Assembly (NCBI GenBank): GCA_943735955.1
Contig: OX030955.1
Location: 5,587,269-5,651,268 of the forward strand
Direction of reading: 5' to 3'
Source of the DNA: Piscicola geometra
Lineage: Eukaryota; Annelida; Clitellata; Hirudinida; Piscicolidae
DNA length: 64,000 nucleotides
Shown here: positions 22,901 through 37,227 of the stretch, in pieces
Numbering within the stretch: position 1 is the stretch's first letter
How the letters are laid out: each line of letters starts with the position of its first letter
Notes under the pieces: model-generated
What the model saw: the letters and a program-made list of their open reading frames with translations, nothing else
Told to the model about the DNA's origin: nothing
Databases searched by the model: none
Translations under genes and position numbers: made by a program

Positions 22901-23573
22901 ATTTCTACCTTTTTTTTCATAATTACATATTTATATTTATTTGACTTAAATATGCAACTCAGAACGGCAAGAAATATGTTGAATCGCTCAAAGGAGTTTT
23001 TTGCTTCCATGTATTAAAGGGCGATGAAAAAGAGGTGTGGGTGATTGATGTCAAAAATGGAGAAGGATCTGTCAAACAAGATCCAAATGGTAAGATTATA
23101 ATGCATTAATAACCTCCATATGGATGTAATTTACTAATAATTAGTTTTAATTAAAAATAATAATCAATTTTTACTTATTAAATAACTTAGTTATAGTTTA
23201 TTTTTGCAATTATGTATTCGCTAAATTAATATATTTGCAACTGAAGGCAAGGGTGATGTGCAGCTGACGATGGACGATGAGGAGTTGCTGCAACTAATGC
23301 TTGGGAAAATTAATCCTCAACAGGTTGCATACCTTATATTGAGTAATAATTCCAATGCACTGTAATATTTTAAAATATTTGTTTTAATTAAATATATTTT
23401 CAAAATGTATACATGTTTAAAAAAAGTTTAAATATTTTTCAATTAATTTCATTTTAAACTTCTCTCATCCGACCCAGGCCTTTTTCAAAGGCAAGTTGCG
23501 AATCCAGGGCAACATGGCACTCGCCACTAAGCTGCAACAGATCCTGCCCAAGGACTTGAAGGCTAAACTGTAG
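16194..23573 (+). CDS. SCP2: Peroxisomal SCPx: 3-ketoacyl-CoA thiolase fused to sterol carrier protein 2
   Basis: SCPx thiolytically cleaves branched-chain and bile-acid-type 3-oxoacyl-CoAs in peroxisomes and carries a lipid-transfer SCP2 domain. Nineteen coding exons: 16194-16202, 16309-16353, 16459-16510, 16725-16796, 16940-17004, 17228-17291, 17619-17683, 18567-18693, 19285-19348, 20529-20615, 21001-21151, 21317-21368, 21470-21565, 21791-21898, 22276-22420, 22774-22864, 22963-23089, 23247-23323 and 23478-23573; total 530 aa (human 547), all phases consistent. The thiolase part shows the nucleophile in NNNCSTGS (about Cys86), [11 protein letters not shown] (about His297) and [14 protein letters not shown] (about His347). 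The SCP2 domain starts near residue 401 and ends with the PTS1 tripeptide AKL. A polyadenylation signal is at 23616. Introns are dominated by oriented simple repeats. Confidence 0.96.
16570..16724 (+). repeat. ATC/ATT repeats before an SCP2 acceptor
   Basis: Imperfect ATC repeats (about 16660-16720) end at the acceptor ATGGCAG before the exon at 16725. They contain no G until the acceptor region. Confidence 0.75.
16822..16938 (+). repeat. CA dinucleotide repeat filling a 143-bp SCP2 intron
   Basis: The intron 16797-16939 has about 30 bp of ordinary sequence after its GTGAGG donor. The rest is CA repeat with few interruptions, running directly into the CACAG acceptor. Confidence 0.97.
17575..17618 (+). 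repeat. CCA/ACT repeat before an SCP2 acceptor
   Basis: A tract of ACT and CCA units runs up to the ACCACAG acceptor before the exon at 17619, which encodes the GFEKM motif. Confidence 0.8.
17770..18566 (+). repeat. CCACC/ACCACA minisatellite and CCAA repeat ending at an SCP2 acceptor
   Basis: Almost the whole intron upstream of the exon at 18567 consists of C/A/T repeats built from CACCACCACC, CTACCACACAATCC and CCTACCACACC. The last 60 bp are CCAA repeats (18511-18560), with a perfect four-and-three-quarter-unit CCAA run at 18533-18551. Confidence 0.95.
18694..19020 (+). repeat. GGTT/GGATGGTTGGTTGTTTG repeat starting at an SCP2 donor
   Basis: The repeat begins with the donor itself (GGTTGGTTG immediately after exon 18567-18693) and continues for about 320 bp in units mixing GGTTGG, TGTTTG and GGATGGATGAAGGG. 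It is the complementary partner of the CCAA tract on the other side of the same exon. Confidence 0.95.
19354..20078 (+). repeat. 23-bp minisatellite in SCP2 intron
   Basis: About 31 copies of a 23-bp unit containing GCTAGACTATCATCATCATT start about six bases after the donor at 19349. Copies vary mainly at A/C and T/C positions (AGACTATC versus AGAATATC, CATCATC versus CATCACC). The unit length equals that of the unrelated Pellino satellite. Confidence 0.97.
20090..20252 (+). repeat. 26-bp repeat with tandem CACAG sites
   Basis: Six copies of a 26-bp unit containing CATCATCATTTTCATCATCA, each ending in CACAG. Every copy therefore ends in a sequence that resembles a 3' splice site. The real acceptor is about 280 bp further on, before 20529. 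Confidence 0.92.
21240..21316 (+). repeat. CATCATCGTCATC repeat before an SCP2 acceptor
   Basis: ATC/GTC trinucleotide repeats run into CACCACCATAG, the acceptor for the exon at 21317. The following intron (21369-21469) instead begins with GAT repeats. Confidence 0.85.
21567..21770 (+). repeat. CATC tetranucleotide repeat in SCP2 intron
   Basis: Imperfect CATC/CATCCATT repeats follow the donor of the exon ending at 21565 and extend to about 20 bp before the acceptor for 21791. Confidence 0.9.
21960..22205 (+). repeat. 60-bp G/T-rich tandem repeat after an SCP2 donor
   Basis: After the GGTTGGTCGGGTGG start of the intron at 21899, a 60-bp unit containing GGGTTCTTATGGGTTTTGGA is repeated about four times, with one-base differences between copies. 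Confidence 0.95.
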
Positions 23574-25397
23574 TTTGTTTGGTGCATGGCCTAAGCAGAA
23601 AAGGGTCTTTCGGAGAATAAATACTTGATTGTTAAACCCATTCCACCGATTTCTTTGTAACTCACATCATTATCATCAGCCTTACTACTGAAATCATTAT
23701 CATTACAACCACCCTCATGAGATTATCATTTGCTCATTTATATTTAAAAAACGTTGCTTCTTCACAGCAATTACTTGCAACATTCTATGCAATAATCTTA
23801 CCTGGTATTTTCTTCTTGTTTATGTGATACCTCCCGATTAGCTTGCATGCTCTGAAGCATACGATTCAAATTATACAACAGATATTCTCATTATTGATTT
23901 TTTTAATTGTATAATATTTTCGTTGGTTTGGTTGTTTATTCGAGTTTTTATATTTGTTTTCTTCCATTGATTAAGTTTGGCGTGTATATTCTTTAAGATA
24001 TTGTTGGTAATTAATGCACTTCTCAATTGAGTTCCACACGTTTGTTAATAAGACTTAATTGATGCATTCTTATAATAAACTGTTTGTTTACTTAGTAAAA
24101 AAGTGCTCAGTATATTATTAGAATGCGTCAAATTCACGTTTGAATTTTTAACGGATTACATGACCTTGAACAAACTTTTCATTTATTTGATTATGAAAGC
24201 ACGTCTTTCATGGAAAAAAATCGTTAAACTTCTTTCCATTTTGTAGTTAGAGAGAATAATTAAAGTATATTCACTACTAAAAAAAGATAATTTCCCAGTA
24301 TAATATTTTGAATAGTTACTAGAAATAACTTATTCTTCAGAATTATACTCCAATTATTATAAATATTAAAATTTAAAATAAATATTTTCATATGCTTGGT
24401 TCAACATGTTCGCCTGTTGTGCGCAAAGATAAATAGAATGTAAGTTATTAATTGTGTAAATCCTTGGTCAGCTGCGATGCCATTTAAGGAATTCACTGAC
24501 GTTCAAAGCAACGAGCACGTTTAGGAAAAATAAAGAAAATATTTTTAAAGTAATGAATATATTAATTAATATATCAAAAGGTTAAGGCATTATACCTATT
24601 TATTAAGAAGTAACACATAAGGAATTTAAATTCATGAACGCAACAATAGCGGTAGCAAACTTCCTAACAAGGCCTTAAATAACACGAGGAGTAATGCGAA
24701 ACCCTTCCTTAAAAATATAGCTTATAACTGAGATAGACACCTTTATATAATCTATATAATATAAACCTCGTAGGAACAAACACACAAACGAACTATGCAC
24801 CAACGCACAAATACAAAAGGCAGCCCGACTAGCAGTACTACTACTACTACTATCATCATGCTCACTCCACCAGCAGACGAGCAAAAGTTTGATGCAGGCG
24901 GATCGACGAGCTTGCTGTAGCTGGCAATATATTGAGTTTCCATTCCTCACAAGCAATTCTCACCCGCCCTCTGTTGAGATTCGCTTCTTATTTTTGCGAG
25001 GATTTTAGAAATCTGTTAAAATGTAGGTTTTACGATTCTAAAATATAATTTGTTTTATGTTTTACAATCGTTTTTGTGAATTAATTCATTTTGTTGAAAA
25101 TTGTTTCTAATTAATTGGATTTTACAAAAATATGGAATTAACCTTACATTGTTTTCCCATTTTTTAAGGGGGGAAGTCGAGGTAAGCTAACATTTTAAAC
25201 AAAAATATTAACCGCAAAAAGATGTTTTTTCTTTTTTAATAAACTTACAACTCCCTCACACTATTTAAATTTGCATTATTAAACATTTCGCCAACTAACC
25301 ATTATCCATCCCTCCTCATCCTAAAAACATTTCAAAACCTTAAATCCTTCTCTGAACTCACCACCCATCCACGCACCACCCATGCAACCAACCGCTA
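23574..25397. other. Intergenic DNA between SCP2 and troponin I
   Basis: It holds the SCP2 3' UTR (polyadenylation signal at 23616) and AT-rich DNA. Near 25150-25175 a short G-rich piece flanked by TTTTTTAAG and GGTAAGC could be a non-coding or micro exon at the 5' end of troponin I, but this cannot be confirmed. No other gene was seen. Confidence 0.45.
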
Positions 25398-27718
25398 ATG
25401 CAGCAGCAACAGCAGATCGAGGTGAAGAAGACAGCGGAGGAACTGAAGAGGCAGCAAGAGAAGGACACCGAAGAGAGGACCAGAACTCTCGCTTCCCGAA
25501 TTCCCAAGTTCGCTATCGATGGCCTAGACCAGTGTAAGTTGGATTTTTCAACAAGCGCTATAGAAATAAATTTGATTGATTGATTGAGTTGATGAGGAGT
25601 AAAAGACGATGGCGGTGTGGCTTAGGGTGTTTCTTTAAACCTTTTGGTCATAGATAATGGGGTTTAATGACGCATTTGGTTTGTTTTTAAGACATCAAGA
25701 ATAGGCCAATTACACAACAATATGCCGTAATAAATGAGACCCAAAGACCAGTCTAAAAAGCCACACTTCTATTTAATTTTTCCAAAAAATCTAAACCAAA
25801 ATTTTCATTTTCTCTCCCCTTCTACAGCTGCTCTGGATTCACAGGTGAGGGCCTGGTACGATGCCGCCTGCAAGCTGGAAGAGGAGAAGTACGACCTGGA
25901 ATTCAAGCTCAGGAAACTCGACACTGAGGTTTTCAATCTTCTTATCTACCATTAACTTCTTGCGTACATTAAGTTTATTCATAATGATTTTGAAATTAAT
26001 TTTGAAGATATTCATTTTTCATCGTATTTATACATTTAATAAAAATTAAATTTTCAGATTAACGAATTGAACATCATCGTTAACGACATCAAGGGCCATT
26101 TGTGAGTCTTCATCATTCTTCTATGAATCACTTTACGTAGATAATAACTTCAAAATGGCATGAAAACATATTAATGTCTTATAAAGCAAATTTTATATAT
26201 CATTTTCAGCGTCAAACCGTCTTTGAAAAAAGTCTCCAAAACAGAACAAAAGTTAGTATTTAATTCAATGTTTAAAAAATTAATTTAAAACGCACTAATC
26301 AATCACCTCCAAATATCAAAGCCATTGAATTGATCACGCATCTTCTCCCATTTAACTTCCTTATCGAACGCTCTTGAATATAATAAAAAGCGCTATATAA
26401 ATATATTTTATTAATCGATCGATTGATTAATTGTTTAACTTATTGTTGACTAATTGATCAATTTATTGTTGATTAATTGATCAATTTATTGTTGATTAAT
26501 TGATCCATTTATTGTTGACTAATTGATCAATTTTTGTTGATTAATTAATTGACTAAATAATTCAGCCTCTAATTTCACAACCAAAAACAGGCTTGCAAAG
26601 ATCGCCGAGGTGAAGAAGAAGTTGGGTTCTGCTTTCAGAGACAACCTCAAGTCCACCGGTCAGTCCAAGTACTCCGTAGACGATCCTGAGCAGGTTTGCG
26701 AGGGAGTGTGGTTGTGAGGTGGGTGGGGGATGGGGGTGGTTTGGGGGTGGAGTGGTTTTTGGTGTGGGTGGTTTTTTTTGTTGTGAGTTTAATAGTAGCG
26801 AGTGTATGGTTTTGAATGGGTTTAGTTATTTATGTTTGAAATTTTAGTTTTTTTAATGGTTTTACGTTGCAATGCATACCGTGTAGTTATAGCTTCAAAA
26901 AAGCTTGAAGGTCAAGATTTGAAATATAAAGGTAGAAAGAAGGTTACGAAACTGGAATAAATGAAACTGTTGATTAAGAGCATGTCTATTTTTTAGATCA
27001 TGATCATTTTAATAGGTTTGTGAGTTTTCATTTTTTTCCAGCTTAACATTATTTTCATAACGGGCACCTTTAAATAATCCCGAACTCTAAGGAATGTACA
27101 TGTATTTTTAACTTGTGGGTGGCTAGAAATCTATAATTAAGGCTACAATATTTAGCCTAGCTACATTCTTTTTCTTATCTTTTGGCCTGTAAAGCTACTG
27201 ATTAGGTGGTTTTAAAACATAATTAAACCTATATAAATGCATAGAAACATTCCTAATGAAAAAGAACGTCAAGAAATTCTCCTTAAAACTACTTTTAAAA
27301 TACGGTAAATGTTATACAAACAAGCTAAAAATATATTTCATGCACAGTTGTCTTGAACGTCTTTCCAGCCTAGCAACAGCAAACACAAATTGCACCAGAA
27401 GCTACTTTTTTGTTTTGCAAAAATAAATTAAGAGTGAAGGTTCAAGGCTTCTGTGATTTTAAATGTTTTAGAACTAGTTTGAACTAAGGAATTCGTTGAA
27501 ATGGTAATAAATACACTTTTATTAGAATTATATAACGAAATAATTTAACCTACATTATTTAATATGAATAAATTCCAAAATATTAATAATAAGTTATAAT
27601 TGATTTAATAATCATTAACCTCCTCGAACAGAAGGACAAACCAGACTGGGGACAAGACAACGCCTTCGAAGCCGAAGCAGCTGCAGAGGAAGAAGAAGAA
27701 GAGGAGGAAGAAGAATAA
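25398..27718 (+). CDS. TnI: Troponin I, thin-filament inhibitory subunit
   Basis: Troponin I holds muscle thin filaments off in the absence of calcium by binding actin-tropomyosin and troponin C. Exons 25398-25533, 25828-25928, 26058-26101, 26210-26251, 26591-26693 and 27632-27718 give 170 aa from the ATG at 25398, phases consistent. The N-terminal half is a charged helix (KKTAEELKRQQEKDTEER; EEEKYDLEFKLRKLDTE) for the troponin T coiled coil. It is followed by INELNIIVNDIKGHF and the inhibitory segment FVKPSLKKVSKTEQK, then KDKPDWG. The tail ends in about ten consecutive glutamates. The ATG lies directly before a possible TGCAG acceptor, so upstream coding exons may exist; invertebrate TnI is often longer. 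A polyadenylation signal is at 27882. The gene identity is secure, the start is not. Confidence 0.92.
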
Positions 27719-30700
27719 ATCATGATGATGATGATCTTATCGTGATGATGATTATGATCTTGCACGACGTCATAGATTTTTATTAACTAAGGGCTTTCTG
27801 AAATTTATATTTTTGTATTTTTATAAGCGAGTCACCCTTGTGACTGGTTCTATAATCTCAAATTAGATTGTTACTATTTCTAATAAAAACTAACTAAACG
27901 AATATATAATTGATTTTCAAAATGAGAAACAGCGTCGAAAAGAAGAAGATCCCATCGCAATTAGAATAGTAATCTGAAATGGCTTAAAAGAAGCAATAAA
28001 AATATAGTGAGACGCACCCTTATATTCATGGACTTTAAACAACTGGAAGCTTTGCGGATTCTCGAAAAGCTTTTCGACAATATATTGTCAACAGCATGGG
28101 CGGTGATGCTGGGCTCCACTTTTTGGTAGAAAGGGGTCCACCCTAATGGTAGTGACCCCAGGACCCCTCCAGGATTGCCACCCATTCTAGGTCGGAGCCA
28201 CCCAAGATTTGCAGCTGATCGCCGATCCCCTGGTCAATAGACCATTTTGCAGAACAATATATCATATAATACAAATTCATATGGCATTGAAGTTTTTTTA
28301 TAATTATTTTTCTTATTATTATTAATTTATAAAAGAATAATTTGTTTTTTCAGATATAATTATAATTAAATGAATGATTCCAAGGTAACCGTGTGTTTTA
28401 TTTGCAATGTGAGCTTCTCTTGAAAACTCTTGAATAAATATTACAAGCCATTGAATGGGCGAGGAAAATCGGTAACAACTAGTAAAATGTGTTATTTTTG
28501 TTGTGTGTGTGAGTGAGCGGGCAAGTGTGTGTGTGTGTGTGGGCAAGTGTGTGTGTGTGTGTGTGTGTGTGGGCAAGTGTGTGTGTGTGTGTGGGCAAGT
28601 GTGTGTGTGGGTAAGTGTGTGTGTGTGTGTGTAGGCAAGTGTGTGTGTGGGTAAGTGTGTGTGTGTGTGAGTGTGCAGGCGAGTGTGTGTGTGTGTGTGT
28701 GGATGTGAAGCAGGAATGATGGAGTAGCTTTCAAGTGTGCGTTTCCGGATTATTGTGGCAGGGTGGCTCATGTCGTCAATTTCAACGAAGTAGGATACTT
28801 TAAAAATAAAAATAATAACATATATAATATAAATAATAAAACAAATAATAAAAGTTATAACATTAATATTAAAATAATGACATAAATAACACCAAAAAAT
28901 AGTATAAAAAAATAAGGCATATATATTTCATATGCACAAAGGAAATTACAACCTAAAATAATAATATATTGAAATAAGTATTATAATTAAAATAATTATT
29001 ATTATAATTGGTGTAGAGACATGGTCACCAGATGGCCAATCTACCAGAGCCTACTTCAGCTTAGCTGACGTATGGTATGGAGCTTTAAATGGATGTATAT
29101 TACGTAGATTACAAGGTAGTTATGAGTAGGCGTAATAGATATAAAAAAATGATGATAGTGATAATACTAATAATAATAATAATATTAACAGTAATGATGA
29201 TAATAATAATTTAATAACAATAATAAAACTAATAAAAATGATAATAATAATACGTCTGATCCCTTTTAAATCTAGAAGATGATTGAAATTTGCTTAATAA
29301 TCGCCTTCTTTATATGGTTGTTGTATACGATTGTTCAATTGTGCTTTTAAGTAGGGATAATTTATACAATATAATTAAATTAATACACAAGAAAGCAAAA
29401 AATGTCAACCCAATGGTAAAGTATTGATTATTTTTAGTGAATATGGCCAGGAAAATAATAATAAAGGAAAAATGTGGGGAAAAAATATTTTTTTAAATGT
29501 TAAAATATAATTATAAATATTATAAAAAAACTAAAACAGCATCACCACCCTTTAATAACTTGAATAATAATAATAATAATAAAACATTGAGCAGCCAAAT
29601 TTAAACTTTTAAAAATGTTTAAATATCATACAAAAGTGAAGCAAAGTCACAGAGAGCAATGGAGAGATTGTCCAGCCTTGCAAAAAATGCAGCGGATTTA
29701 TTTAATCATAATTTATTTATTTTATGGATTTATTTACCGCCATGCAACCACCTCACACCAATTCCTCTAAAAAGTTATTTCAGCACTTGATAAAATCAAA
29801 TAAATATTTTAAACTAAAAACTATAAATGACGCTTGCAAATTAAAATGACAGAATAGGCTCATTGGTGAGTCGATAATTTCATAGCAGCCATATGCAGAC
29901 GTTGAATTGGTCTGAGTAATTGCCCCACTTATTCTGAATTTATTTTAAATACATGTTTATGTGTACTTGTGTGTATTGGACACACCTACACGTACTCACA
30001 AATACATACACATGCGTACACCTAAGAAATACATAAAAACATAAACATTCACAGATAAACACAAACATATACACAGACACATGCAAGCATATACACAGAT
30101 ACACACAAGCATATACACAGAAACATACAGACTTACACAGATACATATACTCATAGACACGCAGACACATGGCATTTTAAGATTTATAGTTGACTACCTA
30201 AAAAGAAACCATTAATTTTAATTTAATAAAATTCAACAAAGCTACAATATAGCTTAGCTACATACGACCCAAGATGGAAATATTAATTAATATATATATA
30301 TATATATAATTAATAATAATAAAAAGATTAGTAATGAAACGAATATTTTATTTTAAAATAGGAATTATTTGGTAGTTATATAGAACATATGCGAGTTAAA
30401 ATAAATGAAGTTAAACAGCAAAACCCGTTACATGGATGCACCTTAAAAATTGTGTTTTACGGTACATGATTTGCTTTTTCAGCCGGATGGTTTTGTATTG
30501 GGGAAGAGGTTTCAGTAAGAACCAAATGGTTCGGAAGAATTGTGCGCTTATGGGATAATAAAAATGAATTGATAGAAATAAAAAACTGGTAAATATAATT
30601 AAAAAAAATATATATATATAAACATGGAAAGGCTTAATTTGAATTTGATATTTCAAAGATGAAAAACCGAAACGGGTTATAATTAATCATATAGATATTA

Positions 30701-30964
30701 AGAAAAGAATAAATTTGGCAATAATAGTAAGCAAGAAATGAGAAAAAATTAAACTAAATTGCAAAAAGGCTATTTCATACGCGCACAAGGATAAAACAAT
30801 AATAAAAAATGTAACAAAATCATAAAAACCAAACTTAAAAATAGAGACTAAACATAAAAGATGAAAGAAGGAATTATATAATATTAATAATGAAATATTA
30901 AATATATAAAAAAGAATATAATAATAATCAAATAAACAAACGAATAGCGACAAAGGAATATGTT
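27719..30964. other. Intergenic DNA between convergent troponin I and Rab35
   Basis: No coding exon was recognised. It contains a TG-rich minisatellite (28498-28705, units of GTGTGTGTGGGCAA type), AAT microsatellites (about 29160-29250), an ACACATAC-type repeat (29970-30165) and a short TA run near 30290. A moderately GC-rich piece at 28080-28250 may be an unclassified dispersed repeat. Confidence 0.5.
28498..28705. repeat. TG-rich minisatellite
   Basis: TG dinucleotide runs are broken at regular intervals by GGGCAA, GGGTAA and GTAGGCAA, giving a higher-order repeat. The long His/Thr reading frames on the opposite strand are products of the repeat and not genes. Confidence 0.93.
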
Positions 30965-33554
<2,590 letters not shown>

Positions 33555-33986
33555 CGTTTTTAAAAGTTATAATAATGTAGACAGAGATCAAAACAAGGAT
33601 GCTAGCTACTACATATAACTAACTACCCCAACAGATATTACTAATACACATTTGAACTCGAAAAAAATGTAAAAGTCATGAAGTAAAAAAGTTTTATTCT
33701 TTTTTCCATTCACCGTTTTTATATATGGAGCGAATAAAACTTTCCATCGAGCTCTTGGTCTAATAAGAGAGACAGTGATTCATCTGCAAGCCACTCATTT
33801 TGCACGTATCTTAATGCGACATCACATGTTATTTTCGAAAATCATTCAATCAATCATTTTATTCTCCGTATGAGGCTAATGTATTCTAATTAGTAATAAA
33901 ACCATTAAAAATCCTCTAATAGATAGATTAACTCAAATTTAATTATAAACAAAAGTAACTATATAAATTTCAAATATTTCCACCCA
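33555..33986. other. Short spacer between Rab35 start and CNG channel stop
   Basis: 432 bp of AT-rich DNA that must hold both the Rab35 promoter/5' UTR and the CNG channel 3' UTR, both genes being on the minus strand. No clear core promoter motif was seen. Confidence 0.5.
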
Positions 33987-36900
33987 TTAAACCTCCGTAG
34001 AATATCTCATTTTCATCTTCAACAACTTTTTAACTTTTAACTCGTTTTTCGTGAGCACACGTTTGATATTCTTCTGGGCATCGCCGAAGTAAGCGTTAAC
34101 ACGTTTGACTTCTTCGAGCATTTGGTCAATCTGCTCTTCAAGAACGTTCAGCTTTTCTGCATCATTCATATTCATCAATTCTTGGTTCTTCGCAAGCTCC
34201 TCATCCCATAGATTATCTTTCTTGAGCATCTCTTTGCCCATCTCAATCAACTTTGTCTTCGCGTCTGGATACTCTTTCAGCGTGTTCCAGAGGTCTTCTT
34301 TCGATAGAACGTACAAGTCAGAGTAGCCGACACTGCGGATATTCGCTGTTCTCTTGTTGCCGTTCTTATTTCCTGTTTTGGTATAGATAAATTTAAATGA
34401 TATTATTATTCATTTGTACTTGAACTTTTCAAATAAAAAAACATTTATAAAAATTATCTATAAGAAAGGTGGACACAGTTTATCCCAAAGATTAGACTGT
34501 TAATAAAACTTTAACCAAATTAACTCAGTTAATTAACCGATTAATGAATATAATTAATAAATAAAATTTAATGTAATGGAAGTTGATTTGTCTATTAATA
34601 AATTCTAAAACCAATTTAATATAAAACCATTATTAAAGTTTTTAACTTCGTTAATAACGTTTTAACGGAAGAAAAAAATTTACTATAGATTTTGGAAAAA
34701 ACCTGCAATGTTCAGGATACTGATCTCTCCAAAGACGACGCCTTCTTTCAGAGTTGCGAACACCTTGCTCTCGTCTTCGGAAACCACTTGCAACTCGCCT
34801 CTCTTTATGATGTACATCTCCTTTCCAATATCCCCCTTCCTGCATACGTAGTCTCCAGGACTGAAGACTGACAACTTCAGCCTCAACACCAGTTCCATCA
34901 GGAGTCCAGATTCACAATCCTTGAAGATCGCCACCCTTTGTAGCGTCTCGAAATGCACTCTCACGGCAATCTCTTCCTGCAGACGATGGGATAAACTCGA
35001 CAAAATTTCTTCTTCGTCCCGCACTTGGTTTCCCATCAGCAAGTAGTTGAACCATCTATGACACGAATTATTCGTAACCTCATTGAAAAGTCGAACTTTA
35101 AAATAGATTTTTAATCCATTGACGTATTTTCAAAGTTTAAAATCGAAATCCAAAACTAAATTTGAAAACGAGATAAAACTATAAGTTATAAATTTGCAAT
35201 TTTTGTTTAAAAAAAAAACTATATATTTTTTTTAGCAGACTTTACTGACTTCGTAACCCTCTCTTCGATATCGCGTCGGACTTTCCTGAGAGCTACGTAC
35301 TGTTTAACTCCGTCTATGTCCTCTTCCAGAGCAGTCTTCTCTGAATTCATGCTGGTTATAATTTCACTGACGTTGCCGATGATGGTAGCAAAGAGAAGAA
35401 TGCCTGAATGGGGTAATGAGTTGTGTCATTATTTCATGAATTGTTATTAAAAGATTTTGTAAAATAATTGTTACAATTCAACTGTTTGATTATCGATATG
35501 TTAATATTTAATTTATTCATTTTGTATACATTTTGACGCCGAGTGAAATATGTAAAATAAGTATTATAATGTATAAGCTAGAAAGCGAACTTACCAAGTA
35601 AGTACTGGAAAACCATGATGACGAATTCGAGAACCTTGACCGGATGGTTAACATCGCCCAGAGCCACCAAAGTGAGAAGAGACCAGTAGAAGCAGTAGGT
35701 GTAGATGAAGAGGAGGCTGTCAGAACCCGAAGCTCCCAGATAAGTCTTCTCGCAAGTGGTATTCACGAAAACCCATTGGTCCGAGCAGAAGCCTAACCAG
35801 GAACTCAAACTGTAGTAGAAACAGGCGTTCCAATGGAAACTCAGGATGAGGTACAACACCAACTGAGCGGCCCTGAAGACGTAGGGGTAGTTGGAGCGGG
35901 AGTCAGTCTTGTCGAAGAGTGTCGATATGCGGTAGATTCTCAGAACTCGGTTCACTCTCACGATTGCAAAGTCTGCTCCCTTCAGAATGTAGAAAAAGTC
36001 GGTTGGAAGGATGGAAATGATGTCGAGGATGAAGAGCTTTTCTCTCAAATACATCCTTCTCAGACGGACTGTGTCTATTATGAAGAGACCATTTTCCAGC
36101 TTCACTTAATCGTCATGTATGGGAAATTTTATTTTTTAAATATATATGCCAAATCACTAAAGAAAATATATTTCAAAATAATTTAATTATTTATTAAAAC
36201 TCTGGGAGAATTTTGTCAACGTAATCAAACTTGCGATCTTTGGGGTCCATACGGACTACAGCATTTTTTTAAAGACATAAAATGGTGCGTGTATACAATG
36301 AAGGGTTTTGTTGATGACCAAATAATACTTATTAAACAGATGCGTTGCTTGATGACAAAAGTTCAAATAGGATCGCGGGCTTGTTCTTTGATATAGCGGC
36401 TGATGAACTTTAAGAAAAAAAGTGAAAAAAACTGTCGTTAGTCACATTCTAGACTGATCGACAAGATCTTACACAATTCTCTTTCTCTCTTAGATTTTGT
36501 TCTGATCATTGCCAAGATTCCCATGATACTCGATTGTAAAATCAACAAATCAATCGATATTGGAAAGAGGCGGGTTTAAAATTGTTTTGAATACATATTT
36601 CCTATGAACAAAGTGATAAAGTTTAAAACCTCCATCTTCGCATTTGTATTCTGATACATGGATTGTAAAGGGTCCCATATAGATTCAAAATTCCTCCGAG
36701 GGTTAAATAAATTATGAAAAAGAAAAAAAAGAAATACGTGGTTAAACACTAACCTTTTCTTGAATGTATGAATATATCAATGACATAAAGTAGGTCCGAG
36801 ATGTAGTCAAATACGAACCAAATCACTCTCGGGGTGATCTGTACCTCGTCAAAGGTGGATCTGAGGGCCAGAGAAATGGTGTTGTAGAGGATTGCGGTAG

Positions 36901-37227
36901 AGATGATAATCAACCAAATGAAATAGAAACTCGATGAAGGGTCTATCACCACTGTAATCCACCATCTGGCAGGGTGAGAAGAAATAGATGCGTTCGCATT
37001 TACGAAACTCATTGGCTATTTGTTGATAACTTGTATATGAAAATTTACATGAAAAAGTTATTAATCTTTTTCATTAATTTGAAGAAATGAAATTAAATCT
37101 CTAGTTAGTTATATGGGTAAACTTACTTCTTGGTGCGAAGTTTTTGTATAAAGGGAACACCACTCATTGTTTTTGTGTTGGAACCACTCTCTTCCAAAAA
37201 GTCTTGATTTTGCTCTGGTGTTGCCAT
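33987..37227 (-). CDS. CNGA-like: Cyclic-nucleotide-gated cation channel, alpha type, divergent pore
   Basis: CNG channels open on cGMP or cAMP binding and carry Na+/Ca2+ in sensory cells. Six exons in coding order: 37127-37227, 36754-37007, 35595-36104, 35250-35403, 34703-35055 and 33987-34372; 585 aa, exact frame. Order of parts: a short N-terminus; S1-S2 (WLIIISTAILYNTISLAL, VIWFVFDYISDLLYVIDIFI); S3-S4 (FILDIISILPTDFFYIL, VRVNRVLRIYRI); S5; pore (YWSLLTLVALGDVNHPV, about 258-274); S6; C-linker (KQYVALRKVRRDIEERVTKW); cyclic-nucleotide-binding domain (FSPGDYVCRKGDIGKEMYII, FGEISILNIAG, KRTANIRSVGYSDLY); and a C-terminal coiled coil (LEEQIDQMLEEVKRVNAYF) like the trimerising zipper of alpha subunits. 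The usual TTIGETPPP filter is replaced by VALGDVNHP. Family assignment is secure; subtype and function are open. Confidence 0.95.

Noticed and set aside
36200..36275. Short frame reading MDPKDRKFDYVDKILPEF in CNG intron 2 (minus)
   Set aside because: The neighbouring CNG exons join in phase without it (HSRK then VKLENGLF) and it ends in a stop; no family match seen.
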